Shown here: positions 54,780 to 63,932 of the stretch, in pieces
How positions within the stretch are numbered: the stretch's first letter is position 1
Layout: each line of letters opens with the position of its first letter
Assembly (NCBI RefSeq): GCF_001483965.1
Contig: NZ_CP010796.1
Coordinates: 2,541,519 to 2,605,518, forward strand
DNA length: 64,000 bases
Source: Carnobacterium sp. CP1
GTDB lineage: Bacteria; Bacillota; Bacilli; Lactobacillales; Carnobacteriaceae
Direction: 5' to 3'
Position numbers and translations under genes: made by a program
Notes under the pieces: generated by a model
The model's input: only the letters and a program-made list of their open reading frames with translations
Database searches by the model: none
What the model was told of the DNA's origin: nothing

Positions 54780-55376
54780 TCAATCCGTTATTGGAGAATT
54801 TAATGAGAAGGCTTCTAGCATTCTTACTATTTTATTTTTAGAAGGTCGTTTCATTAAATGATGCACTTCTAAAAAACGATTAAAGATTTGTTCTCCGCTA
54901 TCTGCATCATGAGTTTCAAACTCTAATTCAAAATCCGTTTGTTCTCCATAAAAACTATGGTCTAAGACAAATAATCCATCTTTAGTTTCTTTTTCAAAAC
55001 GTTTGGTTTTAAGTGAACCAATCAATTGAACACTATCAGGATCTACTTTTAAGCTTTGGAGTTTTTTGGCTACTGCCCCAGTTTGTAAAATGCTGTTTTT
55101 CGAAATCAATTCTTTAGCAGTTTTTAAAGACAGCGGGTCTGTTGTTTCTAGTAAATGGTCGCCTAAAGGAGTTTTAAGTGTTAATTCAGCAGAATTTGGC
55201 ATGATACGGATTCTTAACCCGCATCTCAGGTGTTTTAAATCTTCATGAATTGTATCATAGTAATGATTTTCTTGAAAGAAAAAGCTCTTTTCTTTCGCTT
55301 GAAAATAAAGCAGCAGCTTTTGGTATTCGCTAGCCGTTAACATATTTTTGAATTCAATTTCTAGTTGTTCGCTCAT
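54780..55376 (-). CDS. yjbK: CYTH domain protein, YjbK-like
   Basis: 198 residues with the N-terminal ExExK signature EIEFK and the beta-tunnel pattern of CYTH proteins (GLRIRIMPNSAELTLKTP, DGLFVLDHSFYG). The family includes triphosphate tunnel metalloenzymes acting on inorganic polyphosphates or nucleotides; substrate here unknown. The start at 55376 follows AAGGAG; the ATG at 55400 precedes that site. Divergent from relQ across 200 bases. Confidence 0.85.
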   Translation of the reverse strand: MSEQLEIEFKNMLTASEYQKLLLYFQAKEKSFFFQENHYYDTIHEDLKHLRCGLRIRIMPNSAELTLKTPLGDHLLETTDPLSLKTAKELISKNSILQTGAVAKKLQSLKVDPDSVQLIGSLKTKRFEKETKDGLFVLDHSFYGEQTDFELEFETHDADSGEQIFNRFLEVHHLMKRPSKNKIVRMLEAFSLNSPITD

Positions 55377-55492
55377 GCTTATATTCGTCTCCTTATTCAT
55401 TTTCGGTTATTAGGGTATGGATTAAGAACTTAATAGTAAAAGGCATCTATCTATGATACCATTTTTTATTTTCATCAGGGGATATTTCTTCT

Positions 55493-55532
55493 TTTAATAC
55501 ATATATGTTAAAATATACTTGTATGTATTAAA
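55493..55532. promoter_or_regulatory. 11-bp palindrome around the relQ promoter
   Basis: TTTAATACATA (55493-55503) and TATGTATTAAA (55522-55532) are exact complements separated by 18 bases. The gap contains the extended -10 at 55506-55514. A repressor binding both arms would hold the promoter. It lies in the relQ / yjbK divergent region. Confidence 0.45.
55506..55514 (+). promoter_or_regulatory. Extended -10 promoter of relQ-nadK-rluD
   Basis: TGTTAAAAT, identical to the pepF -10 element, 62 bases before the relQ start. Confidence 0.5.
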
Positions 55533-55576
55533 TAAATGAAACCGTATTGAAATGACAGGTAAAGAAGGTATGATTG

Positions 55577-56239
55577 ATGGAAGAAAACCAGAGTTGGGAT
55601 GAGTTTTTAGTACCTTATCAACAAGCAGTGGAAGAATTAAAAATCAAATTAAAAGGAATCCGAAAACAATTTAGAAAAGAAAATTTGCACACGCCAATTG
55701 AATTCGTTACAGGAAGGGTCAAACCTGTCGACAGTATTCTAGCAAAAGCTGAATTGCGCAATATCCCTTTGAAACATTTAGAAACGGATATGCAAGATAT
55801 TGCCGGTTTGCGAATCATGTGTCAATTCGTAGAAGATATTCATGAAGTAGTGCGGTTATTAAGAAACCGAAACGATATAAAGATCATTGAAGAACGAGAT
55901 TATATCACCAATAAAAAAGAAAGTGGTTACCGTTCGTATCATGTTGTTTTTGAATATCCGGTACAAGTAATCGAAGGAGAAAAAATTATTTTAGCAGAAG
56001 TGCAGATCAGAACGCTTTCGATGAACTTTTGGGCGACGATAGAGCATTCATTAAATTACAAATACAATGGCGAATTTCCTGAAGATATCAAACTTCGATT
56101 GAAGAGAGCAGCTGAAGCAGTATTTCAATTAGATGAAGAAATGTCTCAAATTCGTGAAGAGATTCAAGAAGCGCAACATATGTTTTCATATAGTAAAAGA
56201 AGCAGTACAGAAGAAACGGAAAACAAAAAGCAACCATAG
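55577..56239 (+). CDS. relQ: Small alarmone synthetase RelQ (SAS1, YjbM-like)
   Basis: 220 residues containing only the (p)ppGpp synthetase domain: FRKENLHTPIEFVTGRVK, DIAGLRIMCQFVEDI, GYRSYHVVFEYPV and LAEVQIRT. There is no HD hydrolase or TGS region. It makes pppGpp/ppGpp in response to transcriptional rather than ribosomal cues. The ATG at 55577 is eight bases after AAGAAGG. It leads the conserved relQ-nadK-rluD unit. Confidence 0.94.
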   Translation: MEENQSWDEFLVPYQQAVEELKIKLKGIRKQFRKENLHTPIEFVTGRVKPVDSILAKAELRNIPLKHLETDMQDIAGLRIMCQFVEDIHEVVRLLRNRNDIKIIEERDYITNKKESGYRSYHVVFEYPVQVIEGEKIILAEVQIRTLSMNFWATIEHSLNYKYNGEFPEDIKLRLKRAAEAVFQLDEEMSQIREEIQEAQHMFSYSKRSSTEETENKKQP

Positions 56240-56274
56240 TTTTTTGAAACACTGTAGGAGAAAGGAGGGTAACT

Positions 56275-57086
56275 GTGAAAATTGCAATTGTCCATAATAA
56301 TAATGAAAGCTCCATTACTTTAGCAGGAGAGCTGCGTTTGCTCCTTAAAAAAGCAGCGCTCAAAATAGATGAACGTCATCCTGATTTAGTCATCACGATC
56401 GGCGGGGATGGTACATTGTTGTCTGCATTTCACCGTTACGCACATATGCTAGACCGTGTGCGTTTTGTGGGAGTACACACAGGACACTTGGGCTTCTATA
56501 CGGACTGGAGAGACTATGAATTGTCAGAACTAGTGACAAGTTTAATTCATGATAAAGGAGAAAGCATCAGTTACCCTTTATTGGATGTGCGGGCCACTTA
56601 TCAAGGGCGCAAAGAACCGTCCCATTTTTTAGCATTAAATGAATCGACAATGAAGCGAGTCGATGGTACGATGGTATGCGATGTATTTATTAAAGATGAA
56701 CTGTTGAGCGTTTTAGAGGAGACGGCATCTGTATCTCTACGCCTACTGGGTCAACGGGGTATAATAAATCGGTTGGAGGAGCAATTATTCACCCGAGGTT
56801 GGAAGCGATGCAGCTAGCTGAAATAGCTTCGATCAACAACCGTGTCTTTCGGACCTTAAGTTCGCCGATGATCGTTGCACCAGATGAATGGATCCGAATT
56901 AAACCTATAACGACTGATGGGTTTGTTTTGACTATCGATCAACTATCGTCATCTGAGAAAAATATTATCGATTTACAATATCGGATAGCAAAAGAACGCA
57001 TTCATTTTGCTCGTTACCGCCATACGCATTTTTGGAGCCGAGTAGAAGACGCATTTATTGGAGCGAAAAATAAATATGAAATTTAG
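56275..57086 (+). pseudogene. nadK: NAD kinase, frameshifted as read
   Basis: The first frame holds TIGGDGTLLSAFHR and ALNESTMKRVDGTMVCDVF. At about 56704-56708 a base is missing, after which the correct frame is the next one (ERFRGDG, then [17 protein letters not shown]). Adding one G restores 270 residues, the normal NAD kinase length, ending ...[18 protein letters not shown] kinase is essential in bacteria, so the break is most likely a sequencing error. It overlaps the rluD start by 11 bases, within the relQ operon. Confidence 0.85.
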
Positions 57087-57987
57087 CTGGACTTATCAAT
57101 CATCAGAAAAACAGCAAGTAAAAACATTTTTAGGAACAAAAGGGATTTCACGCAGTTTGCTGGCGAAGGTGAAGTTTCAAGGCGGTAAAATTACGGTTAA
57201 CAATCAAATTGAAAATGTGCTCTATCATTTACAAAAAAGTGATGTGGTAGAAATAACCATTCCAGATGAAAAAGGGCATGATACAACCATTCCCATCGAT
57301 ATCCCTATTGACATTGTTTATGAGGATGCTAATTTTTTAGTAGTAAACAAACCTTTTGGTGTGGCTTCTATTCCATCTAAGGTTCATCCAGCAGGAACAA
57401 TGGCCAATCGTGTGAAAGGATACTACGTTAAACAAGGATATAAAAATCAAGTCATCCATATTGTGACGCGTTTGGATCGAGATACGACAGGGTTGATGCT
57501 TTTTGCTAAGCATGGTTACGCGCACGCTTTATTGGATAAAGAGCTGAGAAAAAAACAATTGCACAAAAAATACATTGCTTTATTAACAGGAAAATTAAAA
57601 GAAAACCAGCATGGGATAATTGAAGCGCCGATTGCTAGACCAAAAGACTCCATTATCAAGAGAATCGTCCATCCAGATGGAAAGATGGCCTTGACAGAAT
57701 ATTGGGTAAGAGAAGAATTTGAAGAAGCGACATTAGTAGATATTCAGTTGCATACTGGCAGAACTCATCAAATTCGAGTGCATTTTACTCATATCGGAAA
57801 CCCGCTTATGGGAGATGACCTTTATGGCGGAGAGTGGAATCAATGGGTCAAAAGACAAGCTTTACATTGTCGTGAACTAGATTTCATTGATCCTTTTACA
57901 CAAGAAAAGATTGTTTTAGAGGCGGACTATCCGGTCGATATTGCTGAGTGGCTTGAACGCCAACGAGCAATAGAAAATCACCGGTAG
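57076..57987 (+). CDS. RluD-family pseudouridine synthase (YjbO-like)
   Basis: 303 residues. An N-terminal S4-like segment ([21 protein letters not shown]) is followed by the catalytic domain with [14 protein letters not shown] (catalytic Asp) and GRTHQIRVH. It modifies uridines in RNA; the exact site is not predictable. ATG at 57076 lies inside the end of nadK and follows TTGGAG. Confidence 0.92.
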   Translation: MKFSWTYQSSEKQQVKTFLGTKGISRSLLAKVKFQGGKITVNNQIENVLYHLQKSDVVEITIPDEKGHDTTIPIDIPIDIVYEDANFLVVNKPFGVASIPSKVHPAGTMANRVKGYYVKQGYKNQVIHIVTRLDRDTTGLMLFAKHGYAHALLDKELRKKQLHKKYIALLTGKLKENQHGIIEAPIARPKDSIIKRIVHPDGKMALTEYWVREEFEEATLVDIQLHTGRTHQIRVHFTHIGNPLMGDDLYGGEWNQWVKRQALHCRELDFIDPFTQEKIVLEADYPVDIAEWLERQRAIENHR

Positions 57988-58003
57988 AAAGGGGGAGCTT
58001 TTT

Positions 58004-59375
58004 TTGAATGAAGCGCCAGTAGAAATAGAAGAAAAATTAGCATTAGCACAATTGTACTTAAGCGAAGAAAATATTAAAGGATTCCGCCAAGAGTTTTTAT
58101 CGCTGCATGTCTACGAACAAGGGCAATACTACCTTTCTTTATCTGAACAAGATCGCCAAAGAATGTATTATTTTCTTTCGCCAAAAGAAATGGCTGATAT
58201 GTTTGAAGTTATTGAAGAAGACGAGCAATCCGTAGAAGTTTATTTAAAAGAAATGGATCCACAATATGCAGCCGATATGTTGAGTGAAATGTATACCGAT
58301 AATGCTGTGGATGTTTTAAAGCAACTAGACAAACCGGATTTGCGTAATTATTTGAATTTGATGACCGAAGACAGTGCAAATGAGATTAAAGAATTGCTTC
58401 ATTATGAAGATGAAACAGCTGGAGCGATCATGACAACTGAGTATGTCTCCGTTGAAGCTCACCAGACCATTCGTTCAGCCATGGCTATTTTAAAAAGCAA
58501 AGCAGCGGAAGCAGAAACGATTTATTATATTTACGTTGTCGACCCGGCTGAAAGGTTAGTGGGTGTTATTTCGCTTAGAGAATTGATTACACATGACGAC
58601 GATGAATTGGTTTCAGAAGTCATGGGGGATCGTCCAGTCTCAGTAAATGTGACCGACGACCAAAATGATGTCGCTAAGACTATTCGGATTATAACTTTTT
58701 AGCAGTTCCGGTCATCGATAATGATGAGTATCTTTTAGGGATCATTACGGTTGATGATATTATTGATGTCATTGATGAAGAAGCTGAAAGTGATTACTCT
58801 GGTTTAGCTGGGGTAGATGTTGGAGAACAATCGGAAAATCCTTTTGTTGCCGCGTCTAAACGATTGCCTTGGTTGATTACGCTATTATTTTTAGGGATGG
58901 GAACAGCGACTTTGATTAGCCGTTATGAAGTGTTGGTAAGCGAAGCGAGTATTTTAGCAGTCTTCATCTCTTTGATTACAGGAACCGCCGGTAACGCTGG
59001 GACACAGTCTTTAGCTGTTGCTGTAAGAAAACTAGCAGATAACGATGATAAAAGTAAAGGGTTTGGAAGTTTGATTCTGAGCGAGGTTTTAACCGGAATC
59101 GTGACGGGTTTAACGACAGGAGTAACTATTTTATTGTGATTGGTATTTGGAAACAAAATTTTATTTTAGGATTTGTTGTCGGAATAGCCATGTTTTTTGC
59201 TATCATAGTAGCTAATTTAGCTGGAAGCTTTATTCCTATTTTAATGGATCGGATAGGGTTTGACCCTGCTGTTGCCAGTGGTCCTTTTATCTCAACACTG
59301 AGCGATTTAACCAGTGTTTTGATTTATTTTAACATCGCGGCTTACTTTATGTCGTTTTTTGTCCAAACAGGATAA
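58004..59375 (+). pseudogene. mgtE: Magnesium transporter MgtE, frameshifted twice as read
   Basis: Start is TTG after GAAAGGGGGAG. The N-domain (MSEMYTDNAVDVLKQLD) and CBS pair (AGAIMTTEYVSVEAHQTIRSA) are in frame to 58702. At about 58686 one G of a GGG is missing (IR-DYNFLAVPVIDND), and at about 59135 one G of a GG is missing ([16 protein letters not shown]). With both added the protein is 457 residues with five C-terminal membrane helices, normal for MgtE. It takes up Mg2+ through a gated channel. Sequencing error is likelier than decay. It is the fourth gene of the relQ unit. Confidence 0.8.
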
Positions 59376-59407
59376 TAATGGTGTCCAATAGTTTGAAAAT
59401 ACAGAAC

Positions 59408-59445
59408 CAAAAGACAAACTTTCTATTTTTAGAAAGTTGTCTTTT
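59408..59445 (+). terminator. Terminator after mgtE
   Basis: AAAAGACAACTTTCT-like arms (one bulged A) pair with AGAAAGTTGTCTTTT around an ATTTTT loop. Confidence 0.65.
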
Positions 59446-59467
59446 AACAGTAAAGGATTGAAAAAAA

Positions 59468-60493
59468 GTGGCGTATCGAAAGAAACCAAAAAAATTAACA
59501 AAAAAACAAAAAAAAACAACGGACTCAATTTGGGATAATGGGATTGATTATTCTTTTTTCATTTACCATCGGCTTGACTTTAGGAAGAAGCGAAAATCCC
59601 GACTACTCTATTAATGAACGTATTCTTCAGTTTAAAGAAGAGGTAACAGCTTTCTTTCAAGAAGAAATGGGTTGGTCAAATGAAAAGAAAGAACTTAAAG
59701 AACAAGAAGTTCAAGCTGGACAGTTTCGATTTTTAGATGTAGGCCAAGGTTCCGCAACGTTGATCCAATCTGAAGATGGAACAAACATTTTAATTGACAC
59801 AGGTCGTTATGAAGACAAAGACAAAAAAATATTATCGTATTTAGACCAGTATATTGGTACCGGCGGCAAAATCGACTTGTTGATTTTTACGCATAATGAC
59901 TCAGACCATATCGGTTATGGCGATTTGATTTTACAATACTATAACGTCCAAGAAGTGTGGATGAACGGATACGACTCGACGAGTAAGATCTATGAACGTA
60001 TCTTGGATGCTCTAGCTCAGAGCAATGCCCAATATGCTGAACCTAAAAGTGGAGAAAACCATCAAATAGGGCCCTTTCTACTTGAAGTGTTAAATCCAAC
60101 AGTTGATCCGAGAAGCAATCCCAATGATGATTCCATTGTTATAAAAATGACCATGGGTGATTTTAGCGCAATGCTCAGTGGAGATGCTTCCAGCAGAGTA
60201 GAGGAAGCGATTATCGACAGCGGCCGCAGAGCTGAAATCGACGCTTCTTTTGATGGGGCACCATGGATCCAAAGAGAGTTCAAGTGATGAGTGGATTCGA
60301 AGCGATTCAGCCAGGATTCAGTATTTATTCAGCTGGGCTCACTAATAGTTACGGTCATCCTAATAAAGAAACCATAGAACGATTTGAGCTTCATGAAATC
60401 CCTATTTATGGTACTGCGGAAGACGGAACGGTGACGGTGAGAGTTAATCCAAACGGCAATTACAGCATTGACACGGAGAAAGGAGAACACTGA
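59468..60493 (+). pseudogene. ComEC/Rec2-like metallo-hydrolase, frameshifted as read
   Basis: GTG at 59468 follows AAAGGA. A basic N-terminus (MAYRKKPKKLTKKQKK) leads to a membrane helix and then an extracellular metallo-beta-lactamase domain (FLDVGQGSATLIQSEDGTN, FTHNDSDHIGYGDL). Three shifts break it: in the A9 run near 59510, between about 60195 and 60230, and near 60300. Correcting them yields ELKSTLLLMGHHGS and then EAIQPGFSIYSAGLTNSYGHPN, the normal C-terminus, and about 340 residues. This resembles the ComEC competence hydrolase domain as a stand-alone protein. Nuclease or lactonase activity is unproven. Confidence 0.7.
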
Positions 60494-60494
60494 A

Positions 60495-60773
60495 ATGAAA
60501 GTGGTTCTTGAAGAAATTGAAGGGGCAGTAGCCCGCTTGATTCCCGATGATGGCAGTGAACCCATTCATATCGCTGTTCAATCACTCCCGGTGGAATCAG
60601 AGTTAGGAGACGTTTTTGAAATTGATTATCAGAGAAGAGACAATCAAACAGCTCCTCAATTAACCTTGCTGCCAAATGAAAAAAGTGAACGAATGGCACG
60701 AATGAAAGCTAAACGAGAAGCTTTGTTGAAGAAAACAAAGCAGCAACAGCAAGATAAACAATGGATAAAGTAA
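60495..60773 (+). CDS. DUF3006 domain protein
   Basis: 92 residues. N-terminal KVVLEEIEGAVARLIPDDG is typical of DUF3006, and the C-terminus is a basic helix rich in Lys/Gln. Genes of this type usually sit next to ComEC-like hydrolases, as here. ATG at 60495 follows AAAGGAG. Function unknown. Confidence 0.8.
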   Translation: MKVVLEEIEGAVARLIPDDGSEPIHIAVQSLPVESELGDVFEIDYQRRDNQTAPQLTLLPNEKSERMARMKAKREALLKKTKQQQQDKQWIK

Positions 60774-60775
60774 TT

Positions 60776-60823
60776 AAAAAAAGAATTGTCCGCTCTGAAA
60801 AGATAGCGGACAATTCTTTTTTT
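60776..60823. terminator. Bidirectional terminator, DUF3006/GNAT
   Basis: AAGAATTGTCCGCT pairs exactly with AGCGGACAATTCTT, T-runs on both strands. Confidence 0.9.
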
Positions 60824-60831
60824 AGTGATAA

Positions 60832-61278
60832 TCAATTAGCGGAAATGATTTCTTTTTTCATAATCGTGATGCCGGAATGCCTGCATCTAAGTAACCGTCG
60901 CCAACGATAGCATAGCCTAGATTCGAGTAAAAACCAATAGCGTGGTCTTGTGCGCCTAAAGTTAAATAAGACCGTTTATTTTGATGAGCATATCGTTCAA
61001 TTTCCAACATTAAGTTTTTGCCTAATTGCTTGCCGCCGGTAATTTTTTAGAACAGCCACTCGTTGAATTTTATAGGTATCTTGCCCAATTGGTAAAACAC
61101 GAGCTGTCGCTACTGGGTGGTCATCCACATACCCGACGATGTAGTCCGTTTCACCTTCTAGTTCATCTATTTCCATTTCTTCTGGAACGCCTTGTTCGCC
61201 TACAAAGACCGTATGTCGAATTTGTAAAGCATCGTGGTAAGTAGGAGAAGTCAAATCAGAAGTCCAAATAAAGTGCAT
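60832..61278 (-). pseudogene. GNAT family N-acetyltransferase, frameshifted as read
   Basis: Begins MHFIWTSDLTSPTYHDALQIRHTVF and shows GVPEEMEIDELEGETDYIV and TARVLPIGQ, a common GNAT opening. Near 61035 the frame changes (RNYRR-GKQLGKNLMLEIERYAH); near 60870 it changes again (YLDAGIP-HIT). With both corrected the protein reaches about 148 residues, ending ...MKKEIISAN. Substrate unknown. Confidence 0.65.
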
Positions 61279-61698
61279 GCGTTTACCTTCTTTCTATTTC
61301 AATGTGGTGTTAAGGGTACCATATATTATTCTCAGTTTTCTATCACTAGTGTTGCATTAAAAGTAAACAGTCTGATTCTATAGAGAAGCAACTTTTAAAG
61401 AGCACTTTTCGGTTGTGGCCGAAAAGGTTCGATCGGATTGGAGAAAAATGGTTGTGTGCCGTATGAAAGATTTAATAGCACTCGTAAGGCACATAAAAAT
61501 CGATACGGCCTTATTACGTGACAAACCTAGACAATAAGGTACGCAAAAGCAGGATATGTACCTTATGAATAGATTTGAATGCATAAGGTACGTAAACTCT
61601 TTACCAAAATAAAACAGCTAGGTTAAATCTTTATTTTCTACCAAACAATAGATTATACTTATGACAGTACAAGTACATAAAAATGGAGGGCATTTAAA
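61279..61698. other. Intergenic region rich in short inverted repeats
   Basis: 420 bases without a convincing gene. A hairpin CTTTTCGG/CCGAAAAG lies at 61405-61426. Repeats of the type TAAGG(T/C)AC in alternating orientation occupy 61454-61591 (separate entry). A TATACT at about 61656 may be the -10 of the M42 gene. Confidence 0.5.
61454..61591. repeat. Array of alternating TAAGGTAC-type inverted repeats
   Basis: Exact repeats: ATAAGGTAC at 61534-61542 and 61583-61591, inverse GTACCTTAT at 61558-61566. The middle one can pair with either side (9 bp, loops of 15 and 16). Related copies: TAAGGCAC at 61485-61492, GGCCTTAT at 61507-61514, and a weaker GTGCCGTATG-like one near 61456. Confidence 0.5.
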
Positions 61699-61716
61699 TG
61701 AGCAGCAATAAAAACG

Positions 61717-62739
61717 ATGGAATGGATAAAACACCTTACTTCTATTCCTTCTCCAACAGGCAATACCAGTGAAATTATAAAAGAGATACAGGATAGGTTG
61801 TTGGTGATGGGCTACGAAGGGCATAAAGATAATAAAGGTGGGTTAATGGTGACTGTTAGAGGAGAGGATCACCAGCAGCAACGCTTTGTAACAGCCCATG
61901 TAGATACGCTTGGAGCGATGGTTCGTGCTGTAAAACCTGACGGCCGATTGAAAATAGACTTGATTGGCGGGTTTCGTTACAATGCTATTGAGGGTGAATA
62001 TTGCACCATTCATACTTCTTCAGGAAAAACGTATACAGGTACTATCTTAATGCATCAAACAAGTGTACATGTTTATAAGGATGCGGGAACAGCTGAAAGA
62101 AACCAAGAGAACATGGAAATTCGGATTGATGAAAAAGTCCTTTCAAAAGAAGACACTAGAGAGCTGGGCATTGCAGTAGGAGACTTTATCAGCTTTGATC
62201 CACGTACTGAAGTAACTGAAAGCGGCTTTGTTAAGTCTCGCCACTTAGATGACAAGGTGAGTGTTGCTATTTTATTGTCTATTTTGGAAAAACTATCTGA
62301 AAATAAAACGAGTTCCTTGCCATGCACCACTCACTTTTTCATTTCAACTAATGAAGAAATTGGCTATGGAGGAAATTCCAATATTTCTGAAAAAGTAGTA
62401 GACTACTTAGCTGTTGATATGGGTGCTATAGGCGACGACCAACAAACAGATGAATACTCTGTCTCGATTTGTGCCAAAGATGGCAGCGGGCCCTATCATT
62501 ACCAACTGAGGCGTCAGTTGACGCAATTGTGCGAAGACTATGCTATTCCTTATCAATTAGATATTTATCCTTATTATGGAAGCGATGCTTCAGCTGCTAT
62601 GAAAGCCGGAGCAGATGTCCGTCATTTTAGTAGCGCAGGAATTGATGCCAGCCATGCGTATGAACGAACACATAAGGAATCGATTGAAGCTACTGAACAA
62701 TTAATTGAAAAATACTTATTTAGCTCTATGCAGGGTTAA
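61717..62739 (+). CDS. M42 family aminopeptidase, YhfE-like (start region frameshifted)
   Basis: 340 residues. M42 motifs TAHVDTLGAMV, SRHLDDKVSVAILL, FFISTNEEIGYGGNSN, and GIDASHAYERTHKE. N-terminal EWIKHLTSIPSPTGNTSEII is YhfE-like. The real start is probably the ATG at 61699 behind TGGAGGG, which reads MSSNK before an A5 run; one A too many shifts the frame. As annotated, the ATG at 61717 lacks a good site. Third M42 gene in the window. An AI-2E permease follows 19 bases later. Confidence 0.85.
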   Translation: MEWIKHLTSIPSPTGNTSEIIKEIQDRLLVMGYEGHKDNKGGLMVTVRGEDHQQQRFVTAHVDTLGAMVRAVKPDGRLKIDLIGGFRYNAIEGEYCTIHTSSGKTYTGTILMHQTSVHVYKDAGTAERNQENMEIRIDEKVLSKEDTRELGIAVGDFISFDPRTEVTESGFVKSRHLDDKVSVAILLSILEKLSENKTSSLPCTTHFFISTNEEIGYGGNSNISEKVVDYLAVDMGAIGDDQQTDEYSVSICAKDGSGPYHYQLRRQLTQLCEDYAIPYQLDIYPYYGSDASAAMKAGADVRHFSSAGIDASHAYERTHKESIEATEQLIEKYLFSSMQG

Positions 62740-62758
62740 TTAGAAATAGAGGGAAAAG

Positions 62759-63848
62759 ATGGATTATTTTAAAACTCAAATTAATGTTCTGGACGACTTG
62801 GCTGCTGATCGTAGCTACTTTGATTTTTATATCTTCGAAAATCAATTTTGTTTTTCAGCCGTTGACTACTTTTGTATCGACTTTATTTACCCCCATTTTG
62901 TAGCAGGATTTCTATATTACCTTTTAAATCCTTTGATTAATTTATTGAGAAAATAAACATTAAAAGAAAATATGGCATTATCGTTGTTTTGCTTTTATTT
63001 TTAGGCAGTCTTTTTTCTGATTGTTTCTGTTTTGCCAATTTAGTTAATCAAATTGGACAATTGATTGCAAGTATCCCAAGTCTCATGCAGTCATTGGAAA
63101 AATTTTCTCAAGATTTAGTTCAACAGCCTTGGTTGGCTGATTTCAACTTAGAAGATTCGATGAATAAAATGGACCTATCCATTGGCAATATAGCGAACAG
63201 TGTATTTTCAGGTATCACCACTAGTATCGTTCTATTTTCGGAGCGGTAGCAAATACCACAATCGTTATTGTAACTGCTCCAATCATTTGTTTTATATTTA
63301 AGATGGAAAACACTTCCGTCAGCCGTTGCTAAATTTTTTCCAAAAGAATACCGCGGACAGATGATTGAATTGCTTGGGCAAATGAACCATACGATCTCTT
63401 CTTATATCAGCGGCCAAGCGTTAGTATGTTTATTAGTAGGAGTGTTTACCTATATTGGTTATTTGATCATAGGGATGCCTTATGCTTTGTTATTAGGCAT
63501 TATTGCAGGAGTTACAAATATCATACCTTATGTTGGACCCTACATCGGTGCAGCACCTGCAGTCATCATCGGATTGACTATTTCTCCCACTAAAGCTTTT
63601 TAGTAGCATTAGTTGTATTAGTCGTGCAGCAAGTCGACGGGAATTTTATTTCACCGAATGTCATTGGTAAAACGTTGGCTATTCATCCTCTAACGATCAT
63701 TATTATCTTGTTAGTGGCAGGCAACTTAGCGGGTCTCTTAGGCATGATCTTAGGTGTACCTTTTTATGCTGTAGTGAAAACGGTAGTCGTTTATTTGAAA
63801 GACATGATAAATTTAAGAAAAAAGCACCAAAAACCAAAAATGATGTGA
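62759..63848 (+). pseudogene. AI-2E family permease, frameshifted about nine times as read
   Basis: Segments in three frames together give a continuous membrane protein: WTTWLLIVATLIFISSKINF, VAGFLYYLLNPLINLLRK, VNQIGQLIASIPSLMQSLEK, GQMNHTISSYISGQALVCLL, GIIAGVTNIIPYVGPYIGAAP, and QQVDGNFISPNVIGKTLAIHP. The two latter blocks are signatures of the AI-2E/TqsA-type exporter family. Breaks fall near 62775, 62900, 62950, 63013, 63036, 63229, 63301, 63337 and 63598, mostly in A, T or G runs. Family role: efflux, possibly of Na+ or signals; here unknown. Confidence 0.7.
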
Positions 63849-63880
63849 TTTCTAAAGTTAGAATTTATATTAAGCAGCTA

Positions 63881-63932
63881 ATTGGCAGGCATGGATTCGG
63901 TATTGAACCGGATTCATGCCTGCCGATTTTTT
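63881..63932 (+). terminator. Terminator of AI-2E permease gene
   Basis: GGCAGGCATGGATTCGG pairs with CCGGATTCATGCCTGCC (G-U pairs), followed by six T. Confidence 0.85.

Noticed and set aside
56275..63848. Programmed ribosomal frameshifting in nadK, mgtE or the AI-2E gene
   Set aside because: Shifts occur at many different short runs, in both directions, without slippery heptamers or downstream structures; sequence error is simpler.
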